From the NCBI RefSeq assembly GCF_024707545.1, contig NZ_CP062229.1, positions 3,763,501 through 3,827,500 on the forward strand: 64,000 nt of DNA, given 5' to 3'. The translations under genes were made by a program, and so were the position numbers. Shown here piece after piece: positions 34,865 to 42,921 of the stretch; positions within the stretch are counted from its first letter, which is position 1, and each line of letters opens with the position of its first letter. This stretch comes from Mesorhizobium onobrychidis. GTDB taxonomy: Bacteria > Pseudomonadota > Alphaproteobacteria > Rhizobiales > Rhizobiaceae. The notes beneath the pieces were generated by a model that ran no database searches, was not told the origin of the DNA, and saw nothing but the letters and a program-made list of their open reading frames with translations.

Positions 34865-35926
34865 ATGTCGGAAACCCACACGGTCAGGCTCAGCCCGGTC
34901 GGCGTCGAATTTGACGTCGAGCATGGCGAAACGGTGCTCAACGCCGCTTTCCGCCAAGGCATCGCCCTGCCGCACGGCTGCAAGGAAGGGCAATGCTCGG
35001 CCTGCAAAAGCGTGTTGCTCGAAGGCGAAGTCGACATGCTGAAATACTCGACCTTCGCGCTGAACGACATGGAGAAGGAGAGCGGTCACGTCCTGTTGTG
35101 CCGCTGCATCGCCTACTCCGATCTGGAAGTCGAGCTTCTCAACTACGACGAGGAGATTTTGGCGAAAGCGATCGCCGTGAAGACGTTCATGGGCCGGATT
35201 GCTCGGATCGAGCATCTGACTCACGACATTCGCGGCATCGAGATCGAACTCGGCTCGCCGATAAAGTTCTGGGCGGGGCAATATGTTGACATCACGGTTA
35301 CCACGGAAAAAGGGGAGACGATTACGCGCTCGTTCTCCATGGCAAATACGCCGGACCAAACCCAAAAACTCTCCTTCATCATCAAAAAATACCCTGAAGG
35401 AAAGTTCTCCGGAGAACTCGATTCCGGAGGCATCAAGGCCGGAGCCGAAGTCACCGTCGTCGGACCCTACGGAACCTGTTTCCGACGCGACGAACGGCAA
35501 GGACCTCTGATCCTGGTCGGCGCCGGATCGGGCATGTCACCGATCTGGTCGATCCTTAACGACCACCTGAAGAGCGGTGAGAAACGTCCGGTCTATTTCT
35601 TCTACGGTGCCAGGACCCGCAACGACCTGTTCTATCTCGACAGGATCGCCGAGCTGATCGGCCAGCATTCGGATGTCACTTTCATTCCCGTGCTGTCGCA
35701 CGCGACTGATGACGCCGAATGGGACGGCGAACGCGGTTTCGTGCACCAGAGTGTCGACGCCAAGCTCAAGCAACTTGCGGTCGACGGGCAGGGCGATGTC
35801 CATGCCTGTGGCCCGCCACCGATGATCGATGCGCTTCAGCCGGTTCTATTCATGAACGGGTTCGAGACGGAGCGGATCTTCTTCGACAAGTTCACCACAT
35901 CGACAGGTGCTACGCCGACCCACTGA
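34865..35926 (+). CDS. prmB: Monooxygenase reductase (2Fe-2S, FAD, NADH)
   Basis: A 353-residue electron-transfer protein carrying NADH electrons to the di-iron site. The N-terminal plant-type ferredoxin has C39, C44, C47 and C79. The flavin domain shows RSFSMANTP, and NAD binds at GAGSGMSPIWSIL. CGPPPMID near the C terminus is the usual nucleotide motif. The start at 34865 follows CACTGGAGGTCCGT. It sits 54 bp after the alpha-subunit gene. Confidence 0.92.
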   Translation: MSETHTVRLSPVGVEFDVEHGETVLNAAFRQGIALPHGCKEGQCSACKSVLLEGEVDMLKYSTFALNDMEKESGHVLLCRCIAYSDLEVELLNYDEEILAKAIAVKTFMGRIARIEHLTHDIRGIEIELGSPIKFWAGQYVDITVTTEKGETITRSFSMANTPDQTQKLSFIIKKYPEGKFSGELDSGGIKAGAEVTVVGPYGTCFRRDERQGPLILVGAGSGMSPIWSILNDHLKSGEKRPVYFFYGARTRNDLFYLDRIAELIGQHSDVTFIPVLSHATDDAEWDGERGFVHQSVDAKLKQLAVDGQGDVHACGPPPMIDALQPVLFMNGFETERIFFDKFTTSTGATPTH

Positions 35927-35975
35927 GGGGCGGCGACGCTACTACAAGCACAACTGCAGCAAGGGAGTGAAGACT

Positions 35976-37034
35976 ATGCCAGCTATCTCGAGTTCAGTCG
36001 GATCCGGAGCCGCCGGCGCGGCGATCTTTGCCGACTCCGACAGCCGGAAGTACCGGTATTTCGACCCGAAGGGCCAGCGCGCCACGCACTACGAAGACAT
36101 GACGGTCGACGTACAGCCTGACCCGGAGCGTTACCTGATCCAGGACTGGATCATCTCCTTTGCCGACGGCAAGGGCGCCTATGTCAAGCAGAACACCGCC
36201 GCGCAGAGCTCGAACTGGCATGCCTTCCGCGCCCCCGATCAGGAGTGGGAACGCACGCACTATCAGCGCCAGTCGAAGATCGAGACGATGGTGCAGAGCG
36301 TCATCAACAATGCTCGCAAGTCGGGGGCGCCGAAGACCTTCGACAAGGCCTGGGTCAAGATCCTGCAGACGCAGCTCGGCGCCTGGAAACATGCCGAATT
36401 CGGGCTCGGCACCTCGCTAATGCAGGCGCAGCGTTACGGCTACACCCAGATGATCAACAATGCGACGCTGACCAACTCGTCTTACAAGCTGCGGCTTGCG
36501 CAGGACATCACGCTCTACCTTGCCGAGATCGGCATGGACCTTCCCGGCTGGGACGACGAACTCGGCAAGAAGGCCTGGCTCGAGGACAACAACTGGCAAG
36601 GCACCCGCGAAGCGGTCGAGACCATCATGGGCGCGGCCGACTATCTCGAACAGTATTTCGCCATCAACATCGTCTTCGAACCGCTGGTCGGGGAAGCATT
36701 CCGCTCAGGCTTCCTGATGCAGATCGCCGCCGCCAACCATGACTTCATCACGCCTGCGGTGATCTCGGCAGCCGAGGCCGACTACGAGCGCAATCTCGCC
36801 AACACGATCGACCTCATGCACATGCTCGCCAATGACGAGAAGCACGGCGCGGCGAACAGGAAGCTCTTCCAGGGCTGGGTCAAGAAGCACGGCGCGCTCG
36901 CCGACAAGGCAGCCACCGGCCTGCAGCCGATCTGGTCGATGCCGCATTCAAAGCCGGTCGCTTTCGCCGATGTCCGTGCCAAGTCCGAGGAACGGATTGG
37001 TCAGATACTCGACGAACTTGGCCTCAATCGCTGA
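35976..37034 (+). CDS. prmC: Monooxygenase hydroxylase beta subunit (PrmC/MimC type)
   Basis: A 352-residue ferritin-like partner of the alpha subunit without metal ligands of its own. Family segments include RATHYEDMTVDVQPDPERY near the N terminus, QTQLGAWKHAEFGLGT, and ANDEKHGAANRKLFQGW. The ATG at 35976 follows GCAAGGGAGTGAAGACT. It comes after the reductase gene rather than next to alpha, as in known prm and mim clusters. Confidence 0.9.
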   Translation: MPAISSSVGSGAAGAAIFADSDSRKYRYFDPKGQRATHYEDMTVDVQPDPERYLIQDWIISFADGKGAYVKQNTAAQSSNWHAFRAPDQEWERTHYQRQSKIETMVQSVINNARKSGAPKTFDKAWVKILQTQLGAWKHAEFGLGTSLMQAQRYGYTQMINNATLTNSSYKLRLAQDITLYLAEIGMDLPGWDDELGKKAWLEDNNWQGTREAVETIMGAADYLEQYFAINIVFEPLVGEAFRSGFLMQIAAANHDFITPAVISAAEADYERNLANTIDLMHMLANDEKHGAANRKLFQGWVKKHGALADKAATGLQPIWSMPHSKPVAFADVRAKSEERIGQILDELGLNR

Positions 37035-37051
37035 CACAGGGAGAAACCGTC

Positions 37052-37423
37052 ATGTCAACTGCAGCACGCGACGCATCGCAATCCAACATCTTCAGGTCGA
37101 TGAAGGACATCACCTTCGAACAGACGATTTCGCACCAGTGCGGCGTCACCATGAACGACTCGGTGGAAGCCAGGGCCATCGCTGAATTCATGGGCCTGAA
37201 GCCGAACGTGATCGTAACCTACCAGCCGGCGATGATCCGGATCGATGGTACCGGCAAGCTGATCTTCAAGATGGATGAAATCAGCGAATATCTCGGCCGC
37301 GAGATGACGGCGGAAACCTTCGAGGTCAACAGCTCCACCCACTACGGGAGGATGGTGCGCATCGACGACAACACCGTGATCCTGTTCGGCAACATGGACG
37401 AGATGTTCGAATACATCGAATAG
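37052..37423 (+). CDS. prmD: Monooxygenase coupling/effector protein (MmoB/DmpM family)
   Basis: A 123-residue regulatory component that binds the hydroxylase and tunes oxygen activation. The fold segments GVTMNDSVEARAIAEFMGLK and VIVTYQPAMIRIDGTGKL are typical, with a final mixed-charge VILFGNMDEMFEYIE. The start follows ACAGGGAGAAACCGTC, 17 bp after the beta-subunit stop. A 10-bp perfect hairpin follows the stop. Confidence 0.9.
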   Translation: MSTAARDASQSNIFRSMKDITFEQTISHQCGVTMNDSVEARAIAEFMGLKPNVIVTYQPAMIRIDGTGKLIFKMDEISEYLGREMTAETFEVNSSTHYGRMVRIDDNTVILFGNMDEMFEYIE

Positions 37424-37437
37424 CCGAAAAAATATCA

Positions 37438-37463
37438 GGCGTGCCGCCTGATTGCGGCACGCC
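37438..37463 (+). promoter_or_regulatory. Intra-operon hairpin after coupling-protein gene
   Basis: GGCGTGCCGC (37438-37447) and GCGGCACGCC (37454-37463) form a perfect 10-bp stem with a 6-nt loop. No T run follows and the next gene continues in the same direction, so it may stabilise the upstream monooxygenase mRNA or attenuate downstream expression. Confidence 0.6.
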
Positions 37464-37496
37464 GAACCGATCAACACGCATCTTGCGGAGGAAAGA

Positions 37497-38519
37497 ATGT
37501 TTAGGACACCGGAAGGCAAGGACATTTTCGTGGTCGACGGCCACACCCATTTCTGGGACGGCAGCCCGGAGAACCAGAAGAATGTCCACGGCAAGCAGTT
37601 CATCGATTGCTTCTACGCCTATCACACGGGGCTTAGCCCCAAGGACCAGTTGTGGGAGAAGAGCAAGTTCGAAAAGTACAGCGCCGACGATCTCTATCGC
37701 GATCTGTTCATCGATGGTCCCGACGATGTGGCGATCGTCCAGTCGACCTATCTCAAGGACTTCTACAAGAACGGCTTCAACACGATCGAGCGCAACGCCG
37801 AGGTGGCCAAGCTCTATCCCGAGCGTTTCATCGTCAATGGGGCCTTCGATCCGCGCGATGGTGAAAAGGCGCTTGAGTACATCCACTTCCTCAAGGAGAC
37901 ATACGACGTCAAGGGCGTGAAGATGTACACGGCCGAATGGAACGGCGCCTCCAAGGGCTGGAAGCTCACCGACCCCGATGCCTACAAATGCTTCGAACTC
38001 TGCGACAAGCTCGGCATCAGGAACATCCACGTCCACAAGGGCCCGACGATCCTGCCGCTCAGCAAGGATGCCTTCGACGTGCATGACGTCGATCACGCGG
38101 CGACGGATTTCCAGGGCCTCAACTGGATCATCGAGCATTGCGGCCTGCCGCGCCTCGACGATTTCTGCTGGATCGCGACGCAGGAAACCAACGTCTACGG
38201 TGGACTTGCGGTAGCGCTGCCCTTCATCCATTCCCGCCCGCGCTATTTCGGCGAAGTCATCGCCGAACTGCTCTTCTGGCTCGGGCCGGAGAAGATCCTG
38301 TTCGGTTCCGACTACGCGATCTGGACGCCGCGCTGGCTGGTGGAGAAATTCTGGGCCTATCAGATCCCCGACGACATCGCTGCCGAACGCGGAGTGCAAC
38401 TCACCGACGAGATCAAGGAGAAGATCCTCGGCCTCAACGCCGCGCGTCTTTACGACATCGATATCGATGCCAAGAAGAAGGCACTCGCGGGCTCCCCCTT
38501 CAGCATCGCAGCGGAGTAG
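37497..38519 (+). CDS. Amidohydrolase_2 family protein of the monooxygenase cluster
   Basis: A 340-residue TIM-barrel metal hydrolase. The metal-binding start is VDGHTHFWDG (HxH); IRNIHVHKG, WIIEHCGLPRLDD and LFGSDYAIWTPRW supply further ligands. Genes of this family sit at the same place in other propane and acetone monooxygenase clusters. Its reaction there is not established; a role in hydrolysis or decarboxylation of an oxidised intermediate is inferred. The ATG at 37497 follows GCGGAGGAAAG. Confidence 0.82.
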   Translation: MFRTPEGKDIFVVDGHTHFWDGSPENQKNVHGKQFIDCFYAYHTGLSPKDQLWEKSKFEKYSADDLYRDLFIDGPDDVAIVQSTYLKDFYKNGFNTIERNAEVAKLYPERFIVNGAFDPRDGEKALEYIHFLKETYDVKGVKMYTAEWNGASKGWKLTDPDAYKCFELCDKLGIRNIHVHKGPTILPLSKDAFDVHDVDHAATDFQGLNWIIEHCGLPRLDDFCWIATQETNVYGGLAVALPFIHSRPRYFGEVIAELLFWLGPEKILFGSDYAIWTPRWLVEKFWAYQIPDDIAAERGVQLTDEIKEKILGLNAARLYDIDIDAKKKALAGSPFSIAAE

Positions 38520-38524
38520 TCACG

Positions 38525-39319
38525 ATGGGCGCTGCCAGAATACCAAGCCGCCAGGCAGAAGTCTGGCGGCGGCTAACCGAGGTCAATGACCCGGAACTCG
38601 ACGAACCGGTGACCGAGATGGGCTTTGTCGAGCGGGCCGAGGTTACGAGCGATGGCAGCGTGGAGATAGATTTCCGCCTGCCGACCTACTGGTGCTCGCC
38701 CAACTTCGCGTTCCTAATGCTGGACGGCGTCCGCAAGGCGCTCGACCAGCTCTCCTGGGCGCCGGCCTATCGCGTCAAGCTGCACGACCACATGTTCGCG
38801 GAAGAGGTCAATCGCGGCATGGAAGCCGGCAAGACATTCGCCGATATTTTCGTCGAACTTGCCGAGGATCAGGATCTGGGCGCTTTGCGCGAAACCTTCA
38901 GGATAAAGGCATTCAAGCGGCGCCAGGAGGCGGTCTTGCGCGGCCTCCGGCAGCATGGTCTGACAGATCGGGAAATCCTCGATATGGACCTGCCGGCATA
39001 CGACGTCGCCCGGTTCGAACCGGGCGAGGCGGCCAACCAGAAACCGAGGTACAGGGCGGCTTTGCTCGAACGCTACCCCGACCGCCGGATGGATGATCCT
39101 GTCTTCGTGACCTGGGAAGGACAACGCATACCGCCCGCCGCGCTCGGTGCCCATCTCGCCGAACTGCGCGGTGTGCGCGTCAACATGGAGTTCAACGGCG
39201 CGCTGTGCCGTGGGCTCAAGCAGACCAGATACAAGGAACTGGATGTGGTCGAGGGCGAACCGACGCTGGTCGATTTCATCATGGATCGCGTGCCGGGACG
39301 AGCCGCGCCGACCGCCTGA
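38525..39319 (+). CDS. DUF59/MIP18-like protein
   Basis: A 264-residue protein whose N-terminal part (VWRRLTEVNDPELDEPVTEM, then RLPTYWCSPNFAFLM) matches the DUF59 iron-sulfur assembly fold. The second half is unlike plain DUF59 proteins and may be specific to these clusters. It starts 5 bp after the amidohydrolase stop, so it is translationally coupled. A role in metal-centre maturation of the monooxygenase is likely by context. Confidence 0.7.
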   Translation: MGAARIPSRQAEVWRRLTEVNDPELDEPVTEMGFVERAEVTSDGSVEIDFRLPTYWCSPNFAFLMLDGVRKALDQLSWAPAYRVKLHDHMFAEEVNRGMEAGKTFADIFVELAEDQDLGALRETFRIKAFKRRQEAVLRGLRQHGLTDREILDMDLPAYDVARFEPGEAANQKPRYRAALLERYPDRRMDDPVFVTWEGQRIPPAALGAHLAELRGVRVNMEFNGALCRGLKQTRYKELDVVEGEPTLVDFIMDRVPGRAAPTA

Positions 39320-39396
39320 AGCAGAGCTGAAAACAACGGCCTCCCCCGCACGAGGCCCCTAACCAACAACCCGCCCGTAAGGCGGAAGGAGGAATC

Positions 39397-41028
39397 ATGC
39401 CCAAGATAATGCTTCACAATTCCGACGCCCGCCGCGCTCTCGCCCGTGGCGTCTTTCGGCTGGCCGCTGCCGTCGAGCCGACGCTCGGCCCCAAGGGCAT
39501 GAACGCCATGATCGACCGGCCGATCGGCACGCCGATGGTGACCCGCGACGGCGTCAGCATCGCCTCCGAGATCGAGCTGCACGACCGTTTCGAAAACATG
39601 GGCGCGCAAGTGGTCCGCGAGGTCTCAATGCAGACCAACGAGGTCGCTGGCGACGGTACCACGACTGCCATCGTGCTCGCCAACGCTCTCATCCAGGGCG
39701 GTGTGGAGGCGAATGAACGCGGCGTGAAATCCGTCGATCTGTGCAAGGGCATAGACCTTGCCGTGGCAGCGGTGGTGGCGGCGCTCAAGGCTTCGGCCAA
39801 GCCGGCAAAGGGCAACGGCATCCTGGCGTCCGTCGCCAACATCGCCGCGACCGATGCCAAACTTGGCGCTCTGGTGGCGGAAGCCCATCATCGGGTAGGG
39901 GCCGAAGGCGTCATCACCACCGACTTCAGCGTGACCACCGAGACCACGCTCGATGTGGTCGAGGGCATGTCCTTCGAACGCGGCTATCTTTCGCACCACA
40001 TGGTGACCGATCAGGAGAAGATGGAGGCGGTTCTCGAACGGCCCTACATCCTGATGACCGACCTCAAGATCAAGGAGCCTGAGGCGCTGGATGCGGCTCG
40101 CCGCATTGCCGACGAGGCGGGTCGGCCGCTGCTGATCGTGTCCGAGGAAATGTCGCCGGAAGTGGTGGTGACGCTGCTCGGCAAGCAGGGACCGGGAAAA
40201 TACCTCGTCGTCCACCCGCCGGAATATGGCCATTGGCGCAAGGCCATGATGGAGGATCTGGCCATCATCACCGGCGGCAAGGTGATCGCGCGCGACCTCG
40301 GCGGCCGGCTGGAGGACATCACCGCCGACGATCTCGGAACGGCTGACCGGGTGAAGACCAGTTCGTCCTACACCTCGATCATCCGCGGCGGCGGCGACCA
40401 TGCGGCAATCGCATCGCGCCGCGCTCAGGTACAGCGGCAGTATGAAGCCTCGCCGCCGAACATCGATCAGGACAAGCTGCGCGAACGCCTGGCCAAGCTT
40501 TCTGGCGGCACCGCGATCCTTTATGCCGGCGGTGTCACGCCGGTCGAGCAGAAGCGAACCATTCAGCTCATCGAGGATTCGCTAAATGCGGTGCGCGCCG
40601 CATCCGAAGAGGGCGTGGTCGCCGGCGGTGGCTCGGCGCTTGCCCAGATCGCGCCGCTGCTCGACAATGTGGCGGCCGGCGTCGACGGGGATGTCGCCGA
40701 AGGCGTGCGCCTGGTGCGGTCGGTGCTCTCGCGGCCGCTTTGGCGCATCGCCGCCAATGCCGGCGCCGATCCCGAAGCAGTCGTGGCGGAAGTCACGCGC
40801 ATCAACGGCGGCTACGGCTATAACGCGTCTGCCGCCAGCTACCAGAACATGTTCGAGGCAGGGATCATCGATCCAGTCCGCGTCACCTACACAGCACTGG
40901 CCAATGCAGCTTCGGTGGCGACGCTGATCCTGACCACCGAAACGCTGATCGGCCATCTGGCCGAGGACGAGGACCCGACGGCCGGACCGGCTCGCGGTGG
41001 CGGCTCCGAAAAGCTCGGCCGCGCCTGA
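39397..41028 (+). CDS. groEL: Dedicated GroEL-like chaperonin
   Basis: A 543-residue group I chaperonin paralogue. ATP-binding segments ATVEPTLGPKGMNAMI-like and AGDGTTTAIVLANAL are clear, and GGVTPVEQKRTIQLIEDSL and EEGVVAGGGSALAQI mark later domains. The C terminus lacks the GGM tail and ends in a polar stretch, and no groES gene is adjacent. Chaperonins in mim/prm clusters are needed to fold the hydroxylase, which fits here. The ATG follows GGCGGAAGGAGGAATC. Confidence 0.88.
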   Translation: MPKIMLHNSDARRALARGVFRLAAAVEPTLGPKGMNAMIDRPIGTPMVTRDGVSIASEIELHDRFENMGAQVVREVSMQTNEVAGDGTTTAIVLANALIQGGVEANERGVKSVDLCKGIDLAVAAVVAALKASAKPAKGNGILASVANIAATDAKLGALVAEAHHRVGAEGVITTDFSVTTETTLDVVEGMSFERGYLSHHMVTDQEKMEAVLERPYILMTDLKIKEPEALDAARRIADEAGRPLLIVSEEMSPEVVVTLLGKQGPGKYLVVHPPEYGHWRKAMMEDLAIITGGKVIARDLGGRLEDITADDLGTADRVKTSSSYTSIIRGGGDHAAIASRRAQVQRQYEASPPNIDQDKLRERLAKLSGGTAILYAGGVTPVEQKRTIQLIEDSLNAVRAASEEGVVAGGGSALAQIAPLLDNVAAGVDGDVAEGVRLVRSVLSRPLWRIAANAGADPEAVVAEVTRINGGYGYNASAASYQNMFEAGIIDPVRVTYTALANAASVATLILTTETLIGHLAEDEDPTAGPARGGGSEKLGRA

Positions 41029-41066
41029 AGCAATCCGAACGATCTCGACATTGAAAGGATACGACG

Positions 41067-42110
41067 ATGAAAGCTGCCAGACTGTACGAATACGATCCGC
41101 TCATGAACGTCCAGCTCAGGATCGAGGAGGTCAAGGCGCCGACGATCACTGCCCCCGACGAGGTGATCGTGCGGGTCGGCGCCGCCGGCCTGTGCCGTAC
41201 CGACCTCCACATCATCGAAGGTGTGTGGAAGCCGACCATGGACCCCGAAGGCACGCTTTTGCCCTACATCATGGGCCACGAGAATGCCGGCTGGGTCGAG
41301 GAGGTCGGCAGCGGCGTCAAGTCGGTCAAGCGCGGTGACGCCGTGATCTGCCATCCTTTCCGCTCGTGCGGCATCTGCCTCAACTGCCGGCACGGCGAGG
41401 ACATGTACTGCGATAACGGCCAATTCCCCGGTCTTGGCATGAACGGTGGCTTCGCCGAATATTTCATAACCAGCGAGCGTTCGCTGATCAAGCTGAACGC
41501 CAACGTCACGCCGATTGAGGTGGCGCCGCTGGCCGACGCCGGCATCACTGCCTACCGCGCCGCCAAGCGGGCGGCCAAGCTGCTAAGGCCAGGGAGTTAC
41601 TGTGTGCTGCTGGGTATAGGCGGGCTCGGCCATATCGCGCTGCAATCGCTGCACGCGATCTCTGGCTGCCGCATCATCGCCGTTGATCGCGAGCCGGCAG
41701 CACAGGTGCTGGCAAAGGATCTGGGCGCCGACTTCGTCCTCGATGGCGGGCCCGATGTGGTGGAGGAGGTCAGCCAGATCACTGGCGGTGGCGCCCATGT
41801 GGTCATCGATTTCGTCGGCGAACTCGGCGTCGAGAACATCTGCTGGAAGATGGTGCGCAAAGGCGGCCAGTTGTTTGTCGTCGGCTATGGCGGCACCGTC
41901 AACGTGCCGACCGCGCATCTCGTCATCGAGGAGATCAACATCGGCGGCAGCCTGGTCGGCAATTTCACCGAGCTTGTCGAACTGATGGAGCTCAACGCCG
42001 ACGGCAAGGTGAAGATGCATTACACCGAATACAACCTCGCCAGCATCAACACCGCCCTCGACGATTTCAAGAACCGTCGGTTCACCGGCCGCGGCGTCAT
42101 CGTTCCCTGA
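41067..42110 (+). CDS. Zinc alcohol dehydrogenase of the monooxygenase cluster
   Basis: A 347-residue MDR dehydrogenase. Catalytic zinc ligands include C43 in GLCRTDLH and H71-E72 in GHEN; structural zinc binds C101, C104, C107 and C115. NAD binds at GIGGLG (183-188). It would oxidise the alcohol made by the monooxygenase, such as 2-propanol, to a ketone or aldehyde. The gene lies 38 bp after the chaperonin gene, after GAAAGGATACGACG. Confidence 0.87.
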   Translation: MKAARLYEYDPLMNVQLRIEEVKAPTITAPDEVIVRVGAAGLCRTDLHIIEGVWKPTMDPEGTLLPYIMGHENAGWVEEVGSGVKSVKRGDAVICHPFRSCGICLNCRHGEDMYCDNGQFPGLGMNGGFAEYFITSERSLIKLNANVTPIEVAPLADAGITAYRAAKRAAKLLRPGSYCVLLGIGGLGHIALQSLHAISGCRIIAVDREPAAQVLAKDLGADFVLDGGPDVVEEVSQITGGGAHVVIDFVGELGVENICWKMVRKGGQLFVVGYGGTVNVPTAHLVIEEINIGGSLVGNFTELVELMELNADGKVKMHYTEYNLASINTALDDFKNRRFTGRGVIVP

Positions 42111-42331
42111 AGCATCTAGGTCGGGCCTGCACGGAGCGGGCCCGGCGTTTTGGTCCGCGTGCCGGGATCGCCGTTTCCGGGTCGATGTGGCGAAGCTGCT
42201 TGCCGGCCCCGGCAAGCCTTTCTTCCTTGAGCGCCGCGGCTGATGCCATGGCTTTCCGTATCGGGACGTCAGCGAAGCGTGGTCCTGAAACGAGTTCTTT
42301 GCTTCGCGGTTTGGAAAAATGGGAGGACAAT

Positions 42332-42829
42332 ATGGATCTTATTACAGGATTGGCCGTCGTCATCGGCATTATGGGCGGCATTGCAACGTGGGCAGCGATC
42401 ACGATCGGCAACCCCTATGTGCTGATCTGGGCGGTATTTGTGGGCTGGGGGAGTTTCTATCACTGTGGCGGCAAGGAAGCCGGGTTCAAGAATTCGGCGC
42501 TTGCAAACCTTTGGGGAGCGATCTGCGCCGCCGGCGCATTGATAGCACTGACGTCTATTGGTGTTACGGCTCTCACGGCCGGCATTTGCGTCGGCGTTTC
42601 GATCGTAGTCCTGATTCTCGCTGCCAAGCTGCCATTGCTGAGTGCCATTCCATCAGCGGTCTATGGCTACGCAACGACCGCTGCACTTTTTCTACTCGGC
42701 GCTGCCGCCTATGGCGAGGGTCCAAGCGGCATCACCAAGGTCGCGGCAGCTGTGGTGATTTCGCTGATCATTGGCAACAGTCTGGGCTACGTTTCCGAGA
42801 AAGTGACAGCTGCTGTCGTGAAGAGCTGA
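42332..42829 (+). CDS. DUF1097 family membrane protein
   Basis: A 165-residue inner-membrane protein with five or so hydrophobic helices and a GWGSFYHCGGKEAGFKNS loop typical of DUF1097. Function is unknown; some relatives look like small transporters. The ATG at 42332 follows TGGGAGGACAAT. It is 221 bp after the dehydrogenase gene and ends the rightward cluster. A strong terminator follows. Confidence 0.8.
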   Translation: MDLITGLAVVIGIMGGIATWAAITIGNPYVLIWAVFVGWGSFYHCGGKEAGFKNSALANLWGAICAAGALIALTSIGVTALTAGICVGVSIVVLILAAKLPLLSAIPSAVYGYATTAALFLLGAAAYGEGPSGITKVAAAVVISLIIGNSLGYVSEKVTAAVVKS

Positions 42830-42832
42830 TCT

Positions 42833-42899
42833 AACCCCGCGGCCGCCTCAATTGATTGACTTTCCCCAACCCCGTGGCGCGAATGCCGCGGGGTTCTTC
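42833..42899. terminator. Terminator region with alternative stems
   Basis: GCCGCGGGGTT (42885-42895) can pair with AACCCCGTGGC (42868-42878, one wobble, 6-nt loop) or with AACCCCGCGGC (42833-42843, perfect 11 bp). TTCTTCG follows. It lies between the convergent DUF1097 and sigma-54 activator genes and probably ends the monooxygenase transcript. Confidence 0.75.
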
Positions 42900-42921
42900 G
42901 TGCCGGTGACAGGTTCTGATC

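Noticed and set aside
37438..37463. Hairpin considered as a rho-independent terminator
   Set aside because: No T run follows and five more genes of the same pathway continue downstream in the same direction.
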